A stretch of 64,000 nt of DNA. It comes from an uncultured Prevotellaceae bacterium (GTDB lineage Bacteria; Bacteroidota; Bacteroidia; Bacteroidales; Bacteroidaceae). Where the stretch lies: assembly GCA_902778255.1 (NCBI GenBank), contig CACYXD010000003.1:62001-126000 (forward strand), in the 5' to 3' direction. This document shows, one piece after another, positions 14,092-24,498 of this stretch (the stretch's first letter is position 1; the number at the start of each line of letters is the position of its first letter). Under the pieces are notes generated by a model that saw only the letters and a list, made by a program, of their open reading frames with translations, was not told the DNA's origin and did no database searches. A program made the position numbers and the translations under genes.

Positions 14092-16947
14092 ATGATGCGC
14101 ACAATGACTAAATTATTTTTCTCGCTTTTGCTACTTTCATTGACAGCTGTCCAATCGTATGCAGATGGTATAGGAGACATCCGACAGGCATTGGAACAGT
14201 CGTCGGCCTCTCGGATACAGGAAAAGGTGTTTGTACATACGGATAACCAGTGTTATTTCGTGGGCGACACATTATGGTATAAGGCTTATGTGGTTAGGGC
14301 TGACAATTTGCAGCCCACCGACATGAGCCGTATTTTGTATGTAGAACTGCTGTCGCCAGATGGCTTGCTAGTGGAACGTCAGCAGATTGTTATCAATCCC
14401 AAGGGCTATACCTGCGGGCAGTTTACCCTGCGCGACTCGCTCTATTCCGGTTATTACGAACTGAGGGCCTATACGCGCTGGATGCTGAACTTCAACGTGC
14501 GTCATCATCGTTACCGCAGGGACGAGACCTGGTCGTTCTACAATAAACAAATGGCAGCCGACTATTTCCGTATTTGGGACGGACTTTATTCGCGCGTATT
14601 GCCTGTCTATAGCAAACCAGAGGAGGCTGGCGATTACGATGTGCGCAGTATGTATCAGCGTCCGAAGACCCGTCTGCCCAAACAGAAGAAAGAGGACTTG
14701 CTGGTGTCGTTCTTCCCTGAGGGTGGTCAGCTGATAGAAGGGGTGCCTAATCGTGTGGCATTTGAAGTGACCAACCAGCATGGCGAGGCCGTGGACATCA
14801 AGGGAACGATAGAGGTGGACGAGACGACCAAGCTCGACATCAAGACGGAATATATGGGACGAGGGGCGTTTACGGTGACACCTCGTCATAAGCGCCTGAA
14901 GGCTCGCTTCACCTATCTTAACAAGGACTATAGCTTCAATCTGCCGAAGAGCGAGCAAGAGGGCTTTGCCATTCAACTCGATGGCGATCGCCTCACGGTG
15001 AATACAGCAGGACTGCCGCAGAACAAAGCCTATGGGCTGTCTATACTATGCAGGGGAAAGCTGAGCTTTTTCTCAAGGTTGGCTAGTGTGACTAGTTCAA
15101 ATAGTGCTACTAGTGCTACAAGTTTCTCCATTCCCCTCGACTCCCTTCCTACAGGTGTCAACGACCTCACCATCTTTGATGCCGACGGACGTGTCTGGGC
15201 CGACCGTCTTTTCTTTGTCAATCATCATGAGAACGATGGTAATGTCATCACGGCAGAGATAGAGTCCACGCATACCTATCAACCCTACGAGAAAGTAGAA
15301 ATTCCCGTGCAACTGCCTGCAGCATCTGAGCCTACCGTTTTCTCCCTCTCCATCTTCGATACCAACACCGATGAGCCGACCTATAATGACGGCAACATCA
15401 TGACCGACCTGTTGCTATCCAGCGAACTGAAGGGCTTTATAGCCTATCCAAACCATTATTTTGAGAAGGATGATGCTGAGCATCGGCATCATCTGGACCT
15501 GCTGATGATGGTGCAGGGGTGGCGTAAGTACAACTGGAAAGAGCTGAGCGATACCACTCGACAGATGCGCTATGAGCCGGAGAAGAGGATGACCATCGAG
15601 GGGGCTGTCTATAAGATGCTGAGCCTGAACGAGGTAGAACCTGACGAGATTTCCAGTTGGCAGGACGGGGTAGGGGTGCTGGGCCGTAAGGCTGCTGATG
15701 AGCAGGATGCCGTGGACCCGTTTGCTGAAGAGACGGATGAGGGTGACGGGCTGCTGTCATCAACCGATGAGATTCCCGATGTGGTAGATCCCTGGACAGC
15801 GATGGATACATGGGAATACGGTTCCATTGAGAATGCCAACGACCACCTGGGCGTGAACCATGGCAACTTGCGGCGTGAGGTACTGGTTGAGGCCGAGTTG
15901 TCGGTTGACGGTCAGTTTGTGGGTGGCGTGCAGAAAACGGAAGAGGGCCGTTTCCTCTTTGATGTTCCTCCCTTCTATGGCGATGCCTTCCTGAATATCA
16001 AAGCCTATAAGGAGAACGACTCCATCAAGAAGAATATGTTGTCAAGAAAGGACTCGAAGGTGTTGGACGAGGATGCCTTCCCTGATTTCTACGTGAAGCG
16101 TGACCTCTTCTATCCGATGTACACCCACGACTACAACTACTACGAGAAGCATCAGCCGGAATATACCGACGAGATGCTGATAGATACTGTGTCGGAACTG
16201 TCGATGGAGAATGACGTGCATCAGTTGCAGAATGTCAACGTGCGAGGCCATCGTCGGGGCCGTAGGGCTATTGACTGGAAGAAGCCGGCCTTCGTGATGG
16301 ATGCCTACGACCTGTATAATGAGATTACCGACCGAGGCCTGTCGTTTGGTAAGTTGGATATGCGTCAGTTCCCGGTTCAGGTGTGTAAGTACCTGTATGG
16401 CAACATGAACCGCTACGTGAAGTTTAATGTTGATGGACGTATCGATGGCGCCACCTATTACCGCAACTACTCGCCAGTGACCACCGATGCCTCGGATGCT
16501 GAGCAGGCTGGCATCTTCCGGGCCAACCGTACCTCACAGTCGCTCTATAAAAAACTGAAGTTGAAGCGCCTGCAGGATGTGCGTGTGTTCAGCGACTTCG
16601 AACCGCGTACCGAGGACTCCACCATGGTGGTGAGCACGCTGTTGGCCGATGCCACAGTGGAACTGGTGACCATTCCCGATGACGGTGTGCAGCCCTCGTT
16701 CCGCGACCGTCATATTGTGTTCCATGGCTTCAACTATGCGGAGGACTTCTATCAGCCCGACTATAGCAACATGGTGGTTGGCAGTTCTCCTGCCGACTAT
16801 CGCCGCACGCTCTACTGGAATCCAAATGCCGTGACCGATGAGCAGGGCCGCTTCACAGCCACCTTCTATAATAATGGTAAGCAGACCCGTATACGAATGA
16901 CCGCCGCCGGGGTTACCAGCGACGGTCGGTTGTTGCACTCGAAGTGA
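14092..16947 (+). CDS. MG2/alpha-2-macroglobulin-like large exported protein
   Basis: The 951-residue protein has a signal peptide (LFFSLLLLSLTAVQSYA). The region 'EKVFVHTDNQCYFVGDTLWYKAYVV' (~45-70) is typical of the MG2-like domains of large Bacteroidetes surface proteins ('HxDxxxYxxGExxWxKAY'). 'LLVSFFPEGGQLIEGVPNRVAFEVTN' (~203-230) is a second beta-sandwich start. A further domain around 690-770 contains 'QLQNVNVRGHRRGRRAIDWKKPAFVMDAYDL', reminiscent of a TonB plug-like module in this family. The end 'TDEQGRFTATFYNNGKQTRIRM' is another macroglobulin-like strand pattern. There is no thioester motif and no beta-barrel. A role in envelope or surface processes is inferred. It converges on the lyase gene at 16964. 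Three in-frame ATGs (14092, 14095, 14104) are possible starts. Confidence 0.7.
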   Translation: MMRTMTKLFFSLLLLSLTAVQSYADGIGDIRQALEQSSASRIQEKVFVHTDNQCYFVGDTLWYKAYVVRADNLQPTDMSRILYVELLSPDGLLVERQQIVINPKGYTCGQFTLRDSLYSGYYELRAYTRWMLNFNVRHHRYRRDETWSFYNKQMAADYFRIWDGLYSRVLPVYSKPEEAGDYDVRSMYQRPKTRLPKQKKEDLLVSFFPEGGQLIEGVPNRVAFEVTNQHGEAVDIKGTIEVDETTKLDIKTEYMGRGAFTVTPRHKRLKARFTYLNKDYSFNLPKSEQEGFAIQLDGDRLTVNTAGLPQNKAYGLSILCRGKLSFFSRLASVTSSNSATSATSFSIPLDSLPTGVNDLTIFDADGRVWADRLFFVNHHENDGNVITAEIESTHTYQPYEKVEIPVQLPAASEPTVFSLSIFDTNTDEPTYNDGNIMTDLLLSSELKGFIAYPNHYFEKDDAEHRHHLDLLMMVQGWRKYNWKELSDTTRQMRYEPEKRMTIEGAVYKMLSLNEVEPDEISSWQDGVGVLGRKAADEQDAVDPFAEETDEGDGLLSSTDEIPDVVDPWTAMDTWEYGSIENANDHLGVNHGNLRREVLVEAELSVDGQFVGGVQKTEEGRFLFDVPPFYGDAFLNIKAYKENDSIKKNMLSRKDSKVLDEDAFPDFYVKRDLFYPMYTHDYNYYEKHQPEYTDEMLIDTVSELSMENDVHQLQNVNVRGHRRGRRAIDWKKPAFVMDAYDLYNEITDRGLSFGKLDMRQFPVQVCKYLYGNMNRYVKFNVDGRIDGATYYRNYSPVTTDASDAEQAGIFRANRTSQSLYKKLKLKRLQDVRVFSDFEPRTEDSTMVVSTLLADATVELVTIPDDGVQPSFRDRHIVFHGFNYAEDFYQPDYSNMVVGSSPADYRRTLYWNPNAVTDEQGRFTATFYNNGKQTRIRMTAAGVTSDGRLLHSK

Positions 16948-16963
16948 GAGGGCTGTTTACTGT

Positions 16964-19462
16964 TTATCGTTTAATAAAAACCTTCTTGGTCTTGTTGCCC
17001 TGACGGATAATGTTCAGACCTGGCCTCAGGTTGCTGTGCTGACGGCCCTGAAGGTCGAAGATGCTGTTGTCAGCAGTTCTGTCTGATGCCATCTCATGGA
17101 TGCCTGAGAGGTCAGTCACGTGGACTAAGAAAATCTCTTCCTTAGTGCTGCCGTCTGAACCTGTCAGCTTGAGGATAAACTGGTAGTCGCCCTCCTGTTC
17201 CGGTTTGCCTTTCAGTGTGAATGTTTTTGTATTCGTATCACGTGTGTTGGTGAATCCAGGCAGGTTTGTACTCAGCGCCTTTCTGGTGCCGTCGGGTGCT
17301 ACGCTGGTCAGGATAGGTGTGCTCTTGCAGTTCTTCCATTTATAGATAATAGGCACAATGGAGTCGCCAAGGGCAACGGTCTGCTCTTTGCCGGCCGACG
17401 CTGCTAACTGTACCAAGCGGGGTAAGGAATAATCGGGCAGGTAGAATCCCAGATGAGGCGGTTGGTTATAGGCCACGTTCTGCCAGGCAACCCCCATACG
17501 GTAGGTATGGTCGTGCATCAGCGTGGGAATCGTGAGGTCTGTGGGGTTGTTGGTCGAGAAGATGTTCAGAGTAGCATTGTCGGATGCTGACCAGAGGATG
17601 ATTTCTTCGCGCCAGTCGCCGAACAGGTCGGCTTGCAGGTTTGGTGTGGATTTTGTGCCGTTGCAGCTACTTGATGAGTTGTAGTCGTATGGGTTCTTGT
17701 TGTTGATATATACACGGCTGGTACCATTGCCGTTCCACTTGTCGATCTTGGTGCCGTCCAACAGCTCTTCCTGTGCATCGCCATCCCAGAAGATGCGGAA
17801 GTTGCTGCTGCCGTGATTGGTTGATACTTCCTCTCCGGTAACAGCACTGCGAGCCGATCCGTCGCTGCTTGACCAGAACAGCGAGCCACGTACGTTGGCA
17901 TCAAACTGTCCGGCTATGCCGCGTCCGTTGTCCACACCTTCCGGACCGCCTTTCAATAGTATCTCTCCTGTTGCTGCATCATGAAGGTCCCAGGCATAGG
18001 TACCTTTCTCTTCATGTACTTGAAAAACCTCCAAGCCAGGACGGTCAGGACAATGGTCGGCCAGATGGATGGCATCGCCATGTCCGAAGCCTGTGCCATA
18101 AAGCAGTTTGCCGTCGTTGTCACAAGCTGCTGAACCCCAGATAATCTCATCACAGCCGTCACCATCGACATCGGCCACAGAGATGTTGTGGTTGCCGTTG
18201 CCGTACATCGTGCCGCTACCGCTGCCGGATGTTGGCTTGCAGCCCGTGAAGGTCTTGCTGGTTGATTGGCCTTCCGCATCGTAGGTTACCAAGGTGTAAG
18301 TGCTACCATTGGTGTTGTCTGACTTGTGGAGCCAGCGCTGACATAGCTGTTGACCGTCGAAACTGACAGCCCAAAGGAAGGCGTAAGTGTAATAGCCGCG
18401 GCAGAAAACGGCACTGGCAGGCTTCTCGGTGCCATCCAGATAAGCCACAGCAGCCAAGTAGCGCTCACCGCGGTTGCCATATGAACCGGCATCGCTCTTG
18501 CCTACGGCCCAGTTGAAGGAGCCAGCTGCCTCGCTTAATTCTGACTTCGCATTGCGGTTGGGATTATAGGCGATGGTATGGATGGCGGCACCTGTCAGTC
18601 CGTTGAACACCGTAAGGTATTCCTGACCGCCATTGATGCGACCGGCACCCTCGCTCACCCAGTCCTTGGTATTGCTGGCTGCCTTGATGTTGTCATCGGA
18701 AGCAGCCTGGTTCACGTAGTTGCCCTGTCCGTCCTTCGAGCCAGGTGCCGTCTTGCACATCAGTTCTGCGCGTCCGTCACCGTCGAAGTCATAGACCATA
18801 TACTGAGTATAATGGGCACCTGCACGGATGTTCTTGCCCAGGTCGATGCGCCAAAGGAAGGTGCCATCGAGTTTGTAGCAGTCGATATAGACGATGCCCG
18901 TCACACCATTCTGCGAGTTGTCCTTTGAGTTAGAGGGATCCCACTTCACAAACAGCTCGTACTGGCCGTCGCCATCGACATCGCCCACAGACATATCGTT
19001 GGGCGAATAGGAATATTCCTGTCCGTTGGGGAATGAGACCGTCTCTTTGTCGATAGTTGTGGTATAAGCCTTGGTGATGCCATCGGCCGGTCGGTTCAGC
19101 TTGATGGGGTTGTACACCTGTGCCCAGGCTGTCACGGCTGCTGAGGTGTCGACTGGCTCACCGTTCACTTTCGTGACCACCTGATACTTGGCGGTCTTCG
19201 AACCTGACGTATCCTTGTAGTTGGTCTTTTCCAGATTCTGGGCTATACGGGTGCCGTTTCTTAAAAGGTCAAAACGCGTCTGGTCCTCATCATCGGTGCC
19301 CAGCAGTCGCCAGCTGACAAGATACTGCGAGCCGGAGATGGGAACGGCAACGACGCCACGGTCTAACTTTTCCATCTGACTCTGTGGCGTTTCCTGTGCT
19401 TGCAGGTTCAGTGTGGATGCTATCAGCAGAGATAGTCCGGCAAAAAGTCTTGCTTTGTTCAT
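16964..19462 (-). CDS. PL11 rhamnogalacturonan lyase
   Basis: The 832-residue exported enzyme belongs to polysaccharide lyase family 11, which cleaves the alpha-1,4 bond between rhamnose and galacturonate in rhamnogalacturonan-I by beta-elimination. After a signal peptide (LFAGLSLLIASTLNLQAQ) the mature start 'MEKLDRGVVAVPISGSQYLVSWRLLGTD' is the family's N-terminal beta-domain. The propeller shows repeated calcium-type loops DVDGDGQYE, DFDGDGRAE and DVDGDGCDE, and ends with 'FGDWREEIILW' and 'YRMGVAWQNVAYNQPPHLGFYL'. The tail 'IFDLQGRQHSNLRPGLNI' plus a basic end is the short sorting-like module. The frame is open to a TTG at 19510, which lies in the -7 box TAACTTTG, so ATG at 19462 is used. 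It is divergent from a second PL11 gene. Confidence 0.92.
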   Translation of the reverse strand: MNKARLFAGLSLLIASTLNLQAQETPQSQMEKLDRGVVAVPISGSQYLVSWRLLGTDDEDQTRFDLLRNGTRIAQNLEKTNYKDTSGSKTAKYQVVTKVNGEPVDTSAAVTAWAQVYNPIKLNRPADGITKAYTTTIDKETVSFPNGQEYSYSPNDMSVGDVDGDGQYELFVKWDPSNSKDNSQNGVTGIVYIDCYKLDGTFLWRIDLGKNIRAGAHYTQYMVYDFDGDGRAELMCKTAPGSKDGQGNYVNQAASDDNIKAASNTKDWVSEGAGRINGGQEYLTVFNGLTGAAIHTIAYNPNRNAKSELSEAAGSFNWAVGKSDAGSYGNRGERYLAAVAYLDGTEKPASAVFCRGYYTYAFLWAVSFDGQQLCQRWLHKSDNTNGSTYTLVTYDAEGQSTSKTFTGCKPTSGSGSGTMYGNGNHNISVADVDGDGCDEIIWGSAACDNDGKLLYGTGFGHGDAIHLADHCPDRPGLEVFQVHEEKGTYAWDLHDAATGEILLKGGPEGVDNGRGIAGQFDANVRGSLFWSSSDGSARSAVTGEEVSTNHGSSNFRIFWDGDAQEELLDGTKIDKWNGNGTSRVYINNKNPYDYNSSSSCNGTKSTPNLQADLFGDWREEIILWSASDNATLNIFSTNNPTDLTIPTLMHDHTYRMGVAWQNVAYNQPPHLGFYLPDYSLPRLVQLAASAGKEQTVALGDSIVPIIYKWKNCKSTPILTSVAPDGTRKALSTNLPGFTNTRDTNTKTFTLKGKPEQEGDYQFILKLTGSDGSTKEEIFLVHVTDLSGIHEMASDRTADNSIFDLQGRQHSNLRPGLNIIRQGNKTKKVFIKR

Positions 19463-19507
19463 TGTAGCTTCTATTTTAGTTTTGTTTTTGTAGATATTAT
19501 TTTGCTG

Positions 19508-19609
19508 CAAAGTTATATAAAAATAAGGAAATACCTATCCTTTGGTCAAAAATAATAGTAAATAATCAGAAAAAAAGAGTTGTTGTTTCTTCTTTTATTT
19601 GTAATTTTG
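19508..19609. promoter_or_regulatory. Divergent promoters between two PL11 lyase genes
   Basis: For the minus strand TAACTTTG lies at 19508-19515, 45 bp before the ATG at 19462. For the plus strand TTG (19580-19582) and TAATTTTG (19602-19609) are spaced by 19 bp, 33 bp before the ATG at 19643. The back-to-back arrangement in 180 bp suggests joint control of both lyases. Confidence 0.7.
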
Positions 19610-19642
19610 CAGCCAAAGTCTGAAAACTAATTACTAATCAAA

Positions 19643-22600
19643 ATGAAGAGAATCTTATTACTTGCTCTTTTGGGATTTGTTGCTCTCGGTGCTGAAGCTC
19701 AGCGTGTCACCGATAAGCTGGATCGTGGCATCGTTGCTGTTCCCATGAACAATGGCGGCTATCTGGTAACCTGGAGAAAGTTCGGTACGGAGTATTACGA
19801 CACGCAGTATAACCTGTATCGTAACGGAACGAAGATTGCCAGCAACCTGACCGTGACCAACTATAAGGTGAGCGGAGCCTCGTCGTCGGATACCTATCAG
19901 GTGGAAGCCGTTGTCAAAGGCGTTGCCCAAGAGAAATCGCCAGCTGTCAAGGCTTGGAAGGAGCAATACTTTGAGGTGAAGGTGCAGGATGTGGTGAACC
20001 GTGCCGGCGTGAAGCAGACCAATGCGGTAACCAATGGTACCAGCAATTCGCCCGCTGGCTATACGCTGAATGATGTGTCGTTGGCCGATGTCGATGGCGA
20101 CGGTATCAGCGAGTTTATCGTTAAGCGTAATAACGACAAGGGCAACCGTATGGATGCTGATAATACGACAGACTTCAATCTCTATGAGTGCTATAAGATG
20201 GATGGCACCCGTCTGTGGTGGATTGACCTTGGTCCTAACCTCATGGCCGGCCCCGATGAACAGTGGGATATGATTGGCTATGACTGGGACTGCGACGGCA
20301 AGGCCGAGATGATTATGCGTGGTGCCGACAATATGATTATCCATACCAGCAAGGGCGCTACTATCAATATAGGCAATATGAACTACTACGCGCCTCGCGA
20401 TGAATATACCCATCAGGGTGCCGAGTATCTGTTGTATCTGAATGGTGAGACAGGTGAACCTTACGGATGGGATGGCACTAGCACTAACTATACGCCGGAT
20501 GCCTATCCGCTGCCCCGTTTCGAGGTGGGCGAGAGCGACTATGCCACGGTGTGGGGGGCTGGCGATACGGGCCACCGTTCTGCCAAGCACTATTTTGGCG
20601 CTCCCTATCTGGACGGGCGCAAGCCAAGCATCTTCTTGGGTCGTGGCTGTTATACGCGCCATAAGTTCTGTGCACTTGATGTCGATCCTGCCACCCATCA
20701 GCTGACCCAACGCTGGCGCTGGAACTGCTATGACTCGAAGTCGGCTTGGTTTGGCAATGGCTTCCATAATTTCGCCATTGCTGATGTGGATTGGGACGGT
20801 CGTGATGAGATCGTATTCGGTTCGATGATCATTGACGACACCGGCTACGGTCTTTCTACTACAGGCTATGGTCATGGTGATGCCCAGCATTGCGGTGACC
20901 TGGATCCCTATCGTTGGGGACAGGAGCAGTTTGTCTGTCTGGAGGGTTCCACTGTGCCAGGCCTTGCTTATACCAATGCCACGACATCGGATGTCTATAT
21001 CCAGACGGGTACTGGTGGCGACAATGGGCGTTGTCTGGCCGGTAACTTTACAAATGATATCCCTGCAGGCGAGGGACGTGCGGTTGGTGGCAGCGTCTAT
21101 GCACTGGCAGCCGATAAATACTACTCCACCAGTGCTGATGACTATATGGCCTGGGGCGATTTGAATATGCGTATCTATTGGGATGGCGACCTGCTTGATG
21201 AGATTATGAACTCGCCGGGTGTGCAGCGCGCCGTCAAGATTACGAAGTGGGGCAACGGGCGCTTGAACTTCTACAACAGCAGTGGTCAGTATTCCCCTGT
21301 AGGCATCTTGAATAACTCATCGAAAAACAATCCGTCGGCATTGGGCGACATCCTGGGCGACTGGCGTGAGGAGCTGGTGCTGCGTGGCAGCAGCAACGAT
21401 GCCCTGTATGTCGTCACCACGAACTATGAGACCGAACATGGACTCTATACGTTGTGGCACGACCATCAGTATCGTAATGCCATGGCTTGGCAGTGTATGG
21501 GCTATAATCAACCGCCTCACGTGAGTTTCTTCCTCGGTGAACTGGAAGGCATCACTATGGCTCCGCCTCCTTTGATGCTTGACGGAAGAACCGAGCTTCA
21601 GAATGGTGCTTCTATTGCAACGACCAACGACCATCTGCTGGTCTCTGGTTACGAGAACAAGACCATTTCCGTGCAGGATGGTGCTTCACCTTATATATTA
21701 ACAGTGAATGCACCGGCATGGCTGAAAGGTAGCGGTTCGCAACAGGCTACTTCTGGTACTCCCAAACTACCTACCCAGACCGTGGAGACCTTTACCACCA
21801 CGCTTACCGGTGGTGCCTTCAGTGGCGCTACCCGTCTGGTAAAACAAGGTGAGGGTGTACTGGTACTGCCCAATGTCATAGAGAAATATACGGGAAATAC
21901 CGATGTGTGGAACGGTACGCTACAGTTTGATGGTACCATGCAGTCATCACCAGTTTGGCTGAACCGTCATACCACCCTGATTTCCAATGGTGGAAAGTTT
22001 ATGGCTGGTCTCAAGGCCGATTATAATGCAACAATCTATCCCGGTGGCAAGGAACAGGTGGGCAGCATCACGGCATCTACATTGCAGTTGGGCTTTGGCT
22101 CGCGTGTGGTGTTTGACATGAAGGATGCCCAGTATGACCAGTTGAATGCCACAACACTGGATATTGAGGCTAAGACAAGTGAGGAATGGCTTAACTTCGG
22201 CCCGAAATACAAGGCTCCCGTGATGGCATTTGTCTATGATGGTGAGCTGGCTGTAGGCAGCTATGAAATAGGAACGGTAGGCACACTTACCGGTTCTGAC
22301 CTGAAGGAGATCGTATTGGAAGGATTCCCCAATAACCGTAAGGCATCGTTGAAACACGAGGATGGTAAGCTGATTCTTGTGGTAGAGGAGATGCGCGTGG
22401 CGGATACCGCAATATGGAACGGCACCTCGACGGAGAATATCTGGCAACAGGCAGTGACCCAGAACTTCCTGAACAATGGCACTGCCACCTATTCGGCTGA
22501 TGGTGATGATATCATCTTCAATGATGATGCAGCGACGACGGAGGTGACCATCAAGGGTGCTGTCAGTCCAAATAGTATTACATTCAACAATGAAACGAAG

Positions 22601-24325
22601 AACTACACACTCAGTGGCGACAGCATCGTGGGCAAGGCTCCCATTACTAAGAATGGGGCTGGGCGCCTGACCATCAAGAACACCAATCATAGTGGTGAGA
22701 CCTTTATCAATGGCGGTACTGTGGTGGTAGCCCAGTTGGCTAATAATGCAGGTCAGGACTATGGCTCTCTGGGCGATGCCTCACAGGTCATCAATCTTGG
22801 CGATGGCGCCACGCTGTCAACAGACGGTGTCATCATTACCGACCAGACGTTGAAAGTCAGTGGAGAAACGACGATAAACGTGCCAACAGGCAAGAGCGTC
22901 ATCTTCAATAAGGCCATCAAGGGGGCAGGCGCTACCATCAATAAGACTGGTGCCGGCTCGATGGAGACGGGTACGCTGACCAGTTCGTATAATAAACTGG
23001 TCATCAAGGCAGGAACCATGACGAGCAACTACTCGTCAAGTCATGCTGAGCAGTTGCCGAAATACGTAGAATTCCAGGGCGGTACCCTTTGGGCTGCCAA
23101 TGACGAGGGAACTAACGTCAACTGTACGGCCAACTTCAGCGTACCAGCAAACAAGACGGGCGTCATGTATGCAGGATTCCGTTCTACCTATACAGGTAAG
23201 CTGACGGGCGCTGGGTCGTTTACGGTCTATACTGGTGGCGTGCGCTGCTATTTCGATGGCGACTGGAGTGAGTTTGAGGGAACGGTGATTGCCAATAAGA
23301 ATAACCGTCAGAATAAGAAGTCGTATGACCCCGTATGGATGTTCCGGAATACGAATGGCCTGCCTAATGCCACGTTGAATGTTGCCGAGGATGTACGTGT
23401 CAGCAATGAAGGAAAGAGTATCGTTGTCAAGAAACTGGCAGGCAAGGGCACGCTGACAGGTTCTGGTCAATGGATCGTCAATAGTGACGAGAACTTCACC
23501 CTGACAACAGAGGTGGGAGTTACCAGTGAGCGTACTGATCCTTACGGCGGAACGATTGCCAAGAGTACGTCGCCGCTGACCAAACGAGGCAGTGGAAAGA
23601 TGACAATGACCGCAGGAAATATGTACGGTGCTTTGACTGTTGAAGGTGGCACAGTGGTGTTTAACGACACGAAGTTGACTACGCTGGTGCATGGCTCGGC
23701 TACGACAACCATCAAGGGCGAAGGACGAATCGTAGGCCAGGGCCTGCTCAATGCCGTCTCGCTGCAGGCGGGGGGCGAACTGATGCCTTGCGGCTCTACC
23801 TTCGCAGAGACCATTCCTGGCACCATCAAGTGTAATAATACCATCAACGTGAATTCTGGTTCGACCATCACCTTTATGAAGAATGCGTCGAAGAACTCAA
23901 CCCTTGATACCAAGAACCTCACTCTGAACGGTACGGTCAAGATGGTGCTGCTCAGTGGCTACACGCCGAAGGCCGGTGACACCATGACACTTTGGACGGT
24001 CAGTGGCACACTCTCGGGCACACCTTCCTTCCTGTTACCCGACCTGCCTGATGGCTTGTATTGGGATGCCAGTGGCTTATCAGAGAAGACGGGTGTGCTG
24101 CGCATTACCGATGATGCCTCTCAGAGCGGTATTGGCCGTATGGCTGCCGATACAGAGGTATTGGCCGAGGTTTATAACATGAGCGGCACACGTGTTGCCA
24201 CTTTCCGAACCACAAAGGGCGAGGCTTCAGCCAAGGTACGTCAGGCAGGCCTTCGCATGGGCACTTATATTGTAAAGATGCAGGCTGATAAGCGTACGGA
24301 GGTGACAAAAGTGGTTGTGAGGTAA
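19643..24325 (+). CDS. PL11 rhamnogalacturonan lyase fused to passenger-like repeats
   Basis: This 1560-residue exported protein has two parts. Residues ~20-640 are a complete PL11 lyase: 'DKLDRGIVAVPMNNGGYLVTWRKFG', calcium-type loops DVDGDGISE, DWDCDGKAE and DVDWDGRDE, and the end 'LGDWREELVLRG' and 'YRNAMAWQCMGYNQPPHVSFFL'. Residues ~650-1480 are a Gly/Thr/Asn-rich beta-repeat region with units such as 'NGAGRLTIKNTNHSGETFINGG', the pattern of autotransporter-associated (PATR) repeats that fold as a beta-helix. No translocator barrel follows. The C-terminus has a DUF/T9SS-like module 'VYNMSGTRVATFRTTKGEAS...GTYIVKMQ'. The repeat region may hold the enzyme out from the surface or bind substrate. 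It is the same architecture as the protein at 55330. Confidence 0.88.
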   Translation: MKRILLLALLGFVALGAEAQRVTDKLDRGIVAVPMNNGGYLVTWRKFGTEYYDTQYNLYRNGTKIASNLTVTNYKVSGASSSDTYQVEAVVKGVAQEKSPAVKAWKEQYFEVKVQDVVNRAGVKQTNAVTNGTSNSPAGYTLNDVSLADVDGDGISEFIVKRNNDKGNRMDADNTTDFNLYECYKMDGTRLWWIDLGPNLMAGPDEQWDMIGYDWDCDGKAEMIMRGADNMIIHTSKGATINIGNMNYYAPRDEYTHQGAEYLLYLNGETGEPYGWDGTSTNYTPDAYPLPRFEVGESDYATVWGAGDTGHRSAKHYFGAPYLDGRKPSIFLGRGCYTRHKFCALDVDPATHQLTQRWRWNCYDSKSAWFGNGFHNFAIADVDWDGRDEIVFGSMIIDDTGYGLSTTGYGHGDAQHCGDLDPYRWGQEQFVCLEGSTVPGLAYTNATTSDVYIQTGTGGDNGRCLAGNFTNDIPAGEGRAVGGSVYALAADKYYSTSADDYMAWGDLNMRIYWDGDLLDEIMNSPGVQRAVKITKWGNGRLNFYNSSGQYSPVGILNNSSKNNPSALGDILGDWREELVLRGSSNDALYVVTTNYETEHGLYTLWHDHQYRNAMAWQCMGYNQPPHVSFFLGELEGITMAPPPLMLDGRTELQNGASIATTNDHLLVSGYENKTISVQDGASPYILTVNAPAWLKGSGSQQATSGTPKLPTQTVETFTTTLTGGAFSGATRLVKQGEGVLVLPNVIEKYTGNTDVWNGTLQFDGTMQSSPVWLNRHTTLISNGGKFMAGLKADYNATIYPGGKEQVGSITASTLQLGFGSRVVFDMKDAQYDQLNATTLDIEAKTSEEWLNFGPKYKAPVMAFVYDGELAVGSYEIGTVGTLTGSDLKEIVLEGFPNNRKASLKHEDGKLILVVEEMRVADTAIWNGTSTENIWQQAVTQNFLNNGTATYSADGDDIIFNDDAATTEVTIKGAVSPNSITFNNETKNYTLSGDSIVGKAPITKNGAGRLTIKNTNHSGETFINGGTVVVAQLANNAGQDYGSLGDASQVINLGDGATLSTDGVIITDQTLKVSGETTINVPTGKSVIFNKAIKGAGATINKTGAGSMETGTLTSSYNKLVIKAGTMTSNYSSSHAEQLPKYVEFQGGTLWAANDEGTNVNCTANFSVPANKTGVMYAGFRSTYTGKLTGAGSFTVYTGGVRCYFDGDWSEFEGTVIANKNNRQNKKSYDPVWMFRNTNGLPNATLNVAEDVRVSNEGKSIVVKKLAGKGTLTGSGQWIVNSDENFTLTTEVGVTSERTDPYGGTIAKSTSPLTKRGSGKMTMTAGNMYGALTVEGGTVVFNDTKLTTLVHGSATTTIKGEGRIVGQGLLNAVSLQAGGELMPCGSTFAETIPGTIKCNNTINVNSGSTITFMKNASKNSTLDTKNLTLNGTVKMVLLSGYTPKAGDTMTLWTVSGTLSGTPSFLLPDLPDGLYWDASGLSEKTGVLRITDDASQSGIGRMAADTEVLAEVYNMSGTRVATFRTTKGEASAKVRQAGLRMGTYIVKMQADKRTEVTKVVVR

Positions 24326-24355
24326 GACTGGAACATTGCTAGTAAAAGCTTTTAT

Positions 24356-24387
24356 CGGGGGGGGGCAGATGAGCAGTCTGCCCCCCG
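24356..24387 (+). terminator. Probable terminator with a G9 tract
   Basis: CGGGGGG-type arm (24356-24369) pairs with TCTGCCCCCCG (24377-24387) around a TGAGCAG-region loop. Only ATTGTTGT follows, so the U-tract is weak. The left arm contains nine consecutive G. Confidence 0.6.
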
Positions 24388-24467
24388 ATTGTTGTACAAA
24401 ATACAGGTGTTTTGTTCACAGATGTCAAAAAATAGAGTAGAAAAGCAGAATTTCGTGGATGCTTTTC

Positions 24468-24498
24468 TTGTGACGTATGGATAAAATGTCTAACTTTG
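24468..24498 (+). promoter_or_regulatory. Promoter for the 24582 gene
   Basis: TTG at 24468-24470 and TAACTTTG at 24491-24498 are spaced by 20 bp. The leader before the ATG at 24582 is about 78 nt and is A+T rich near the start codon. Confidence 0.75.

Noticed and set aside
19658-20890. 410-codon minus-strand frame inside the PL11 fusion gene
   Set aside because: No start signal, no recognisable domain, and fully covered by a clear lyase frame on the other strand.
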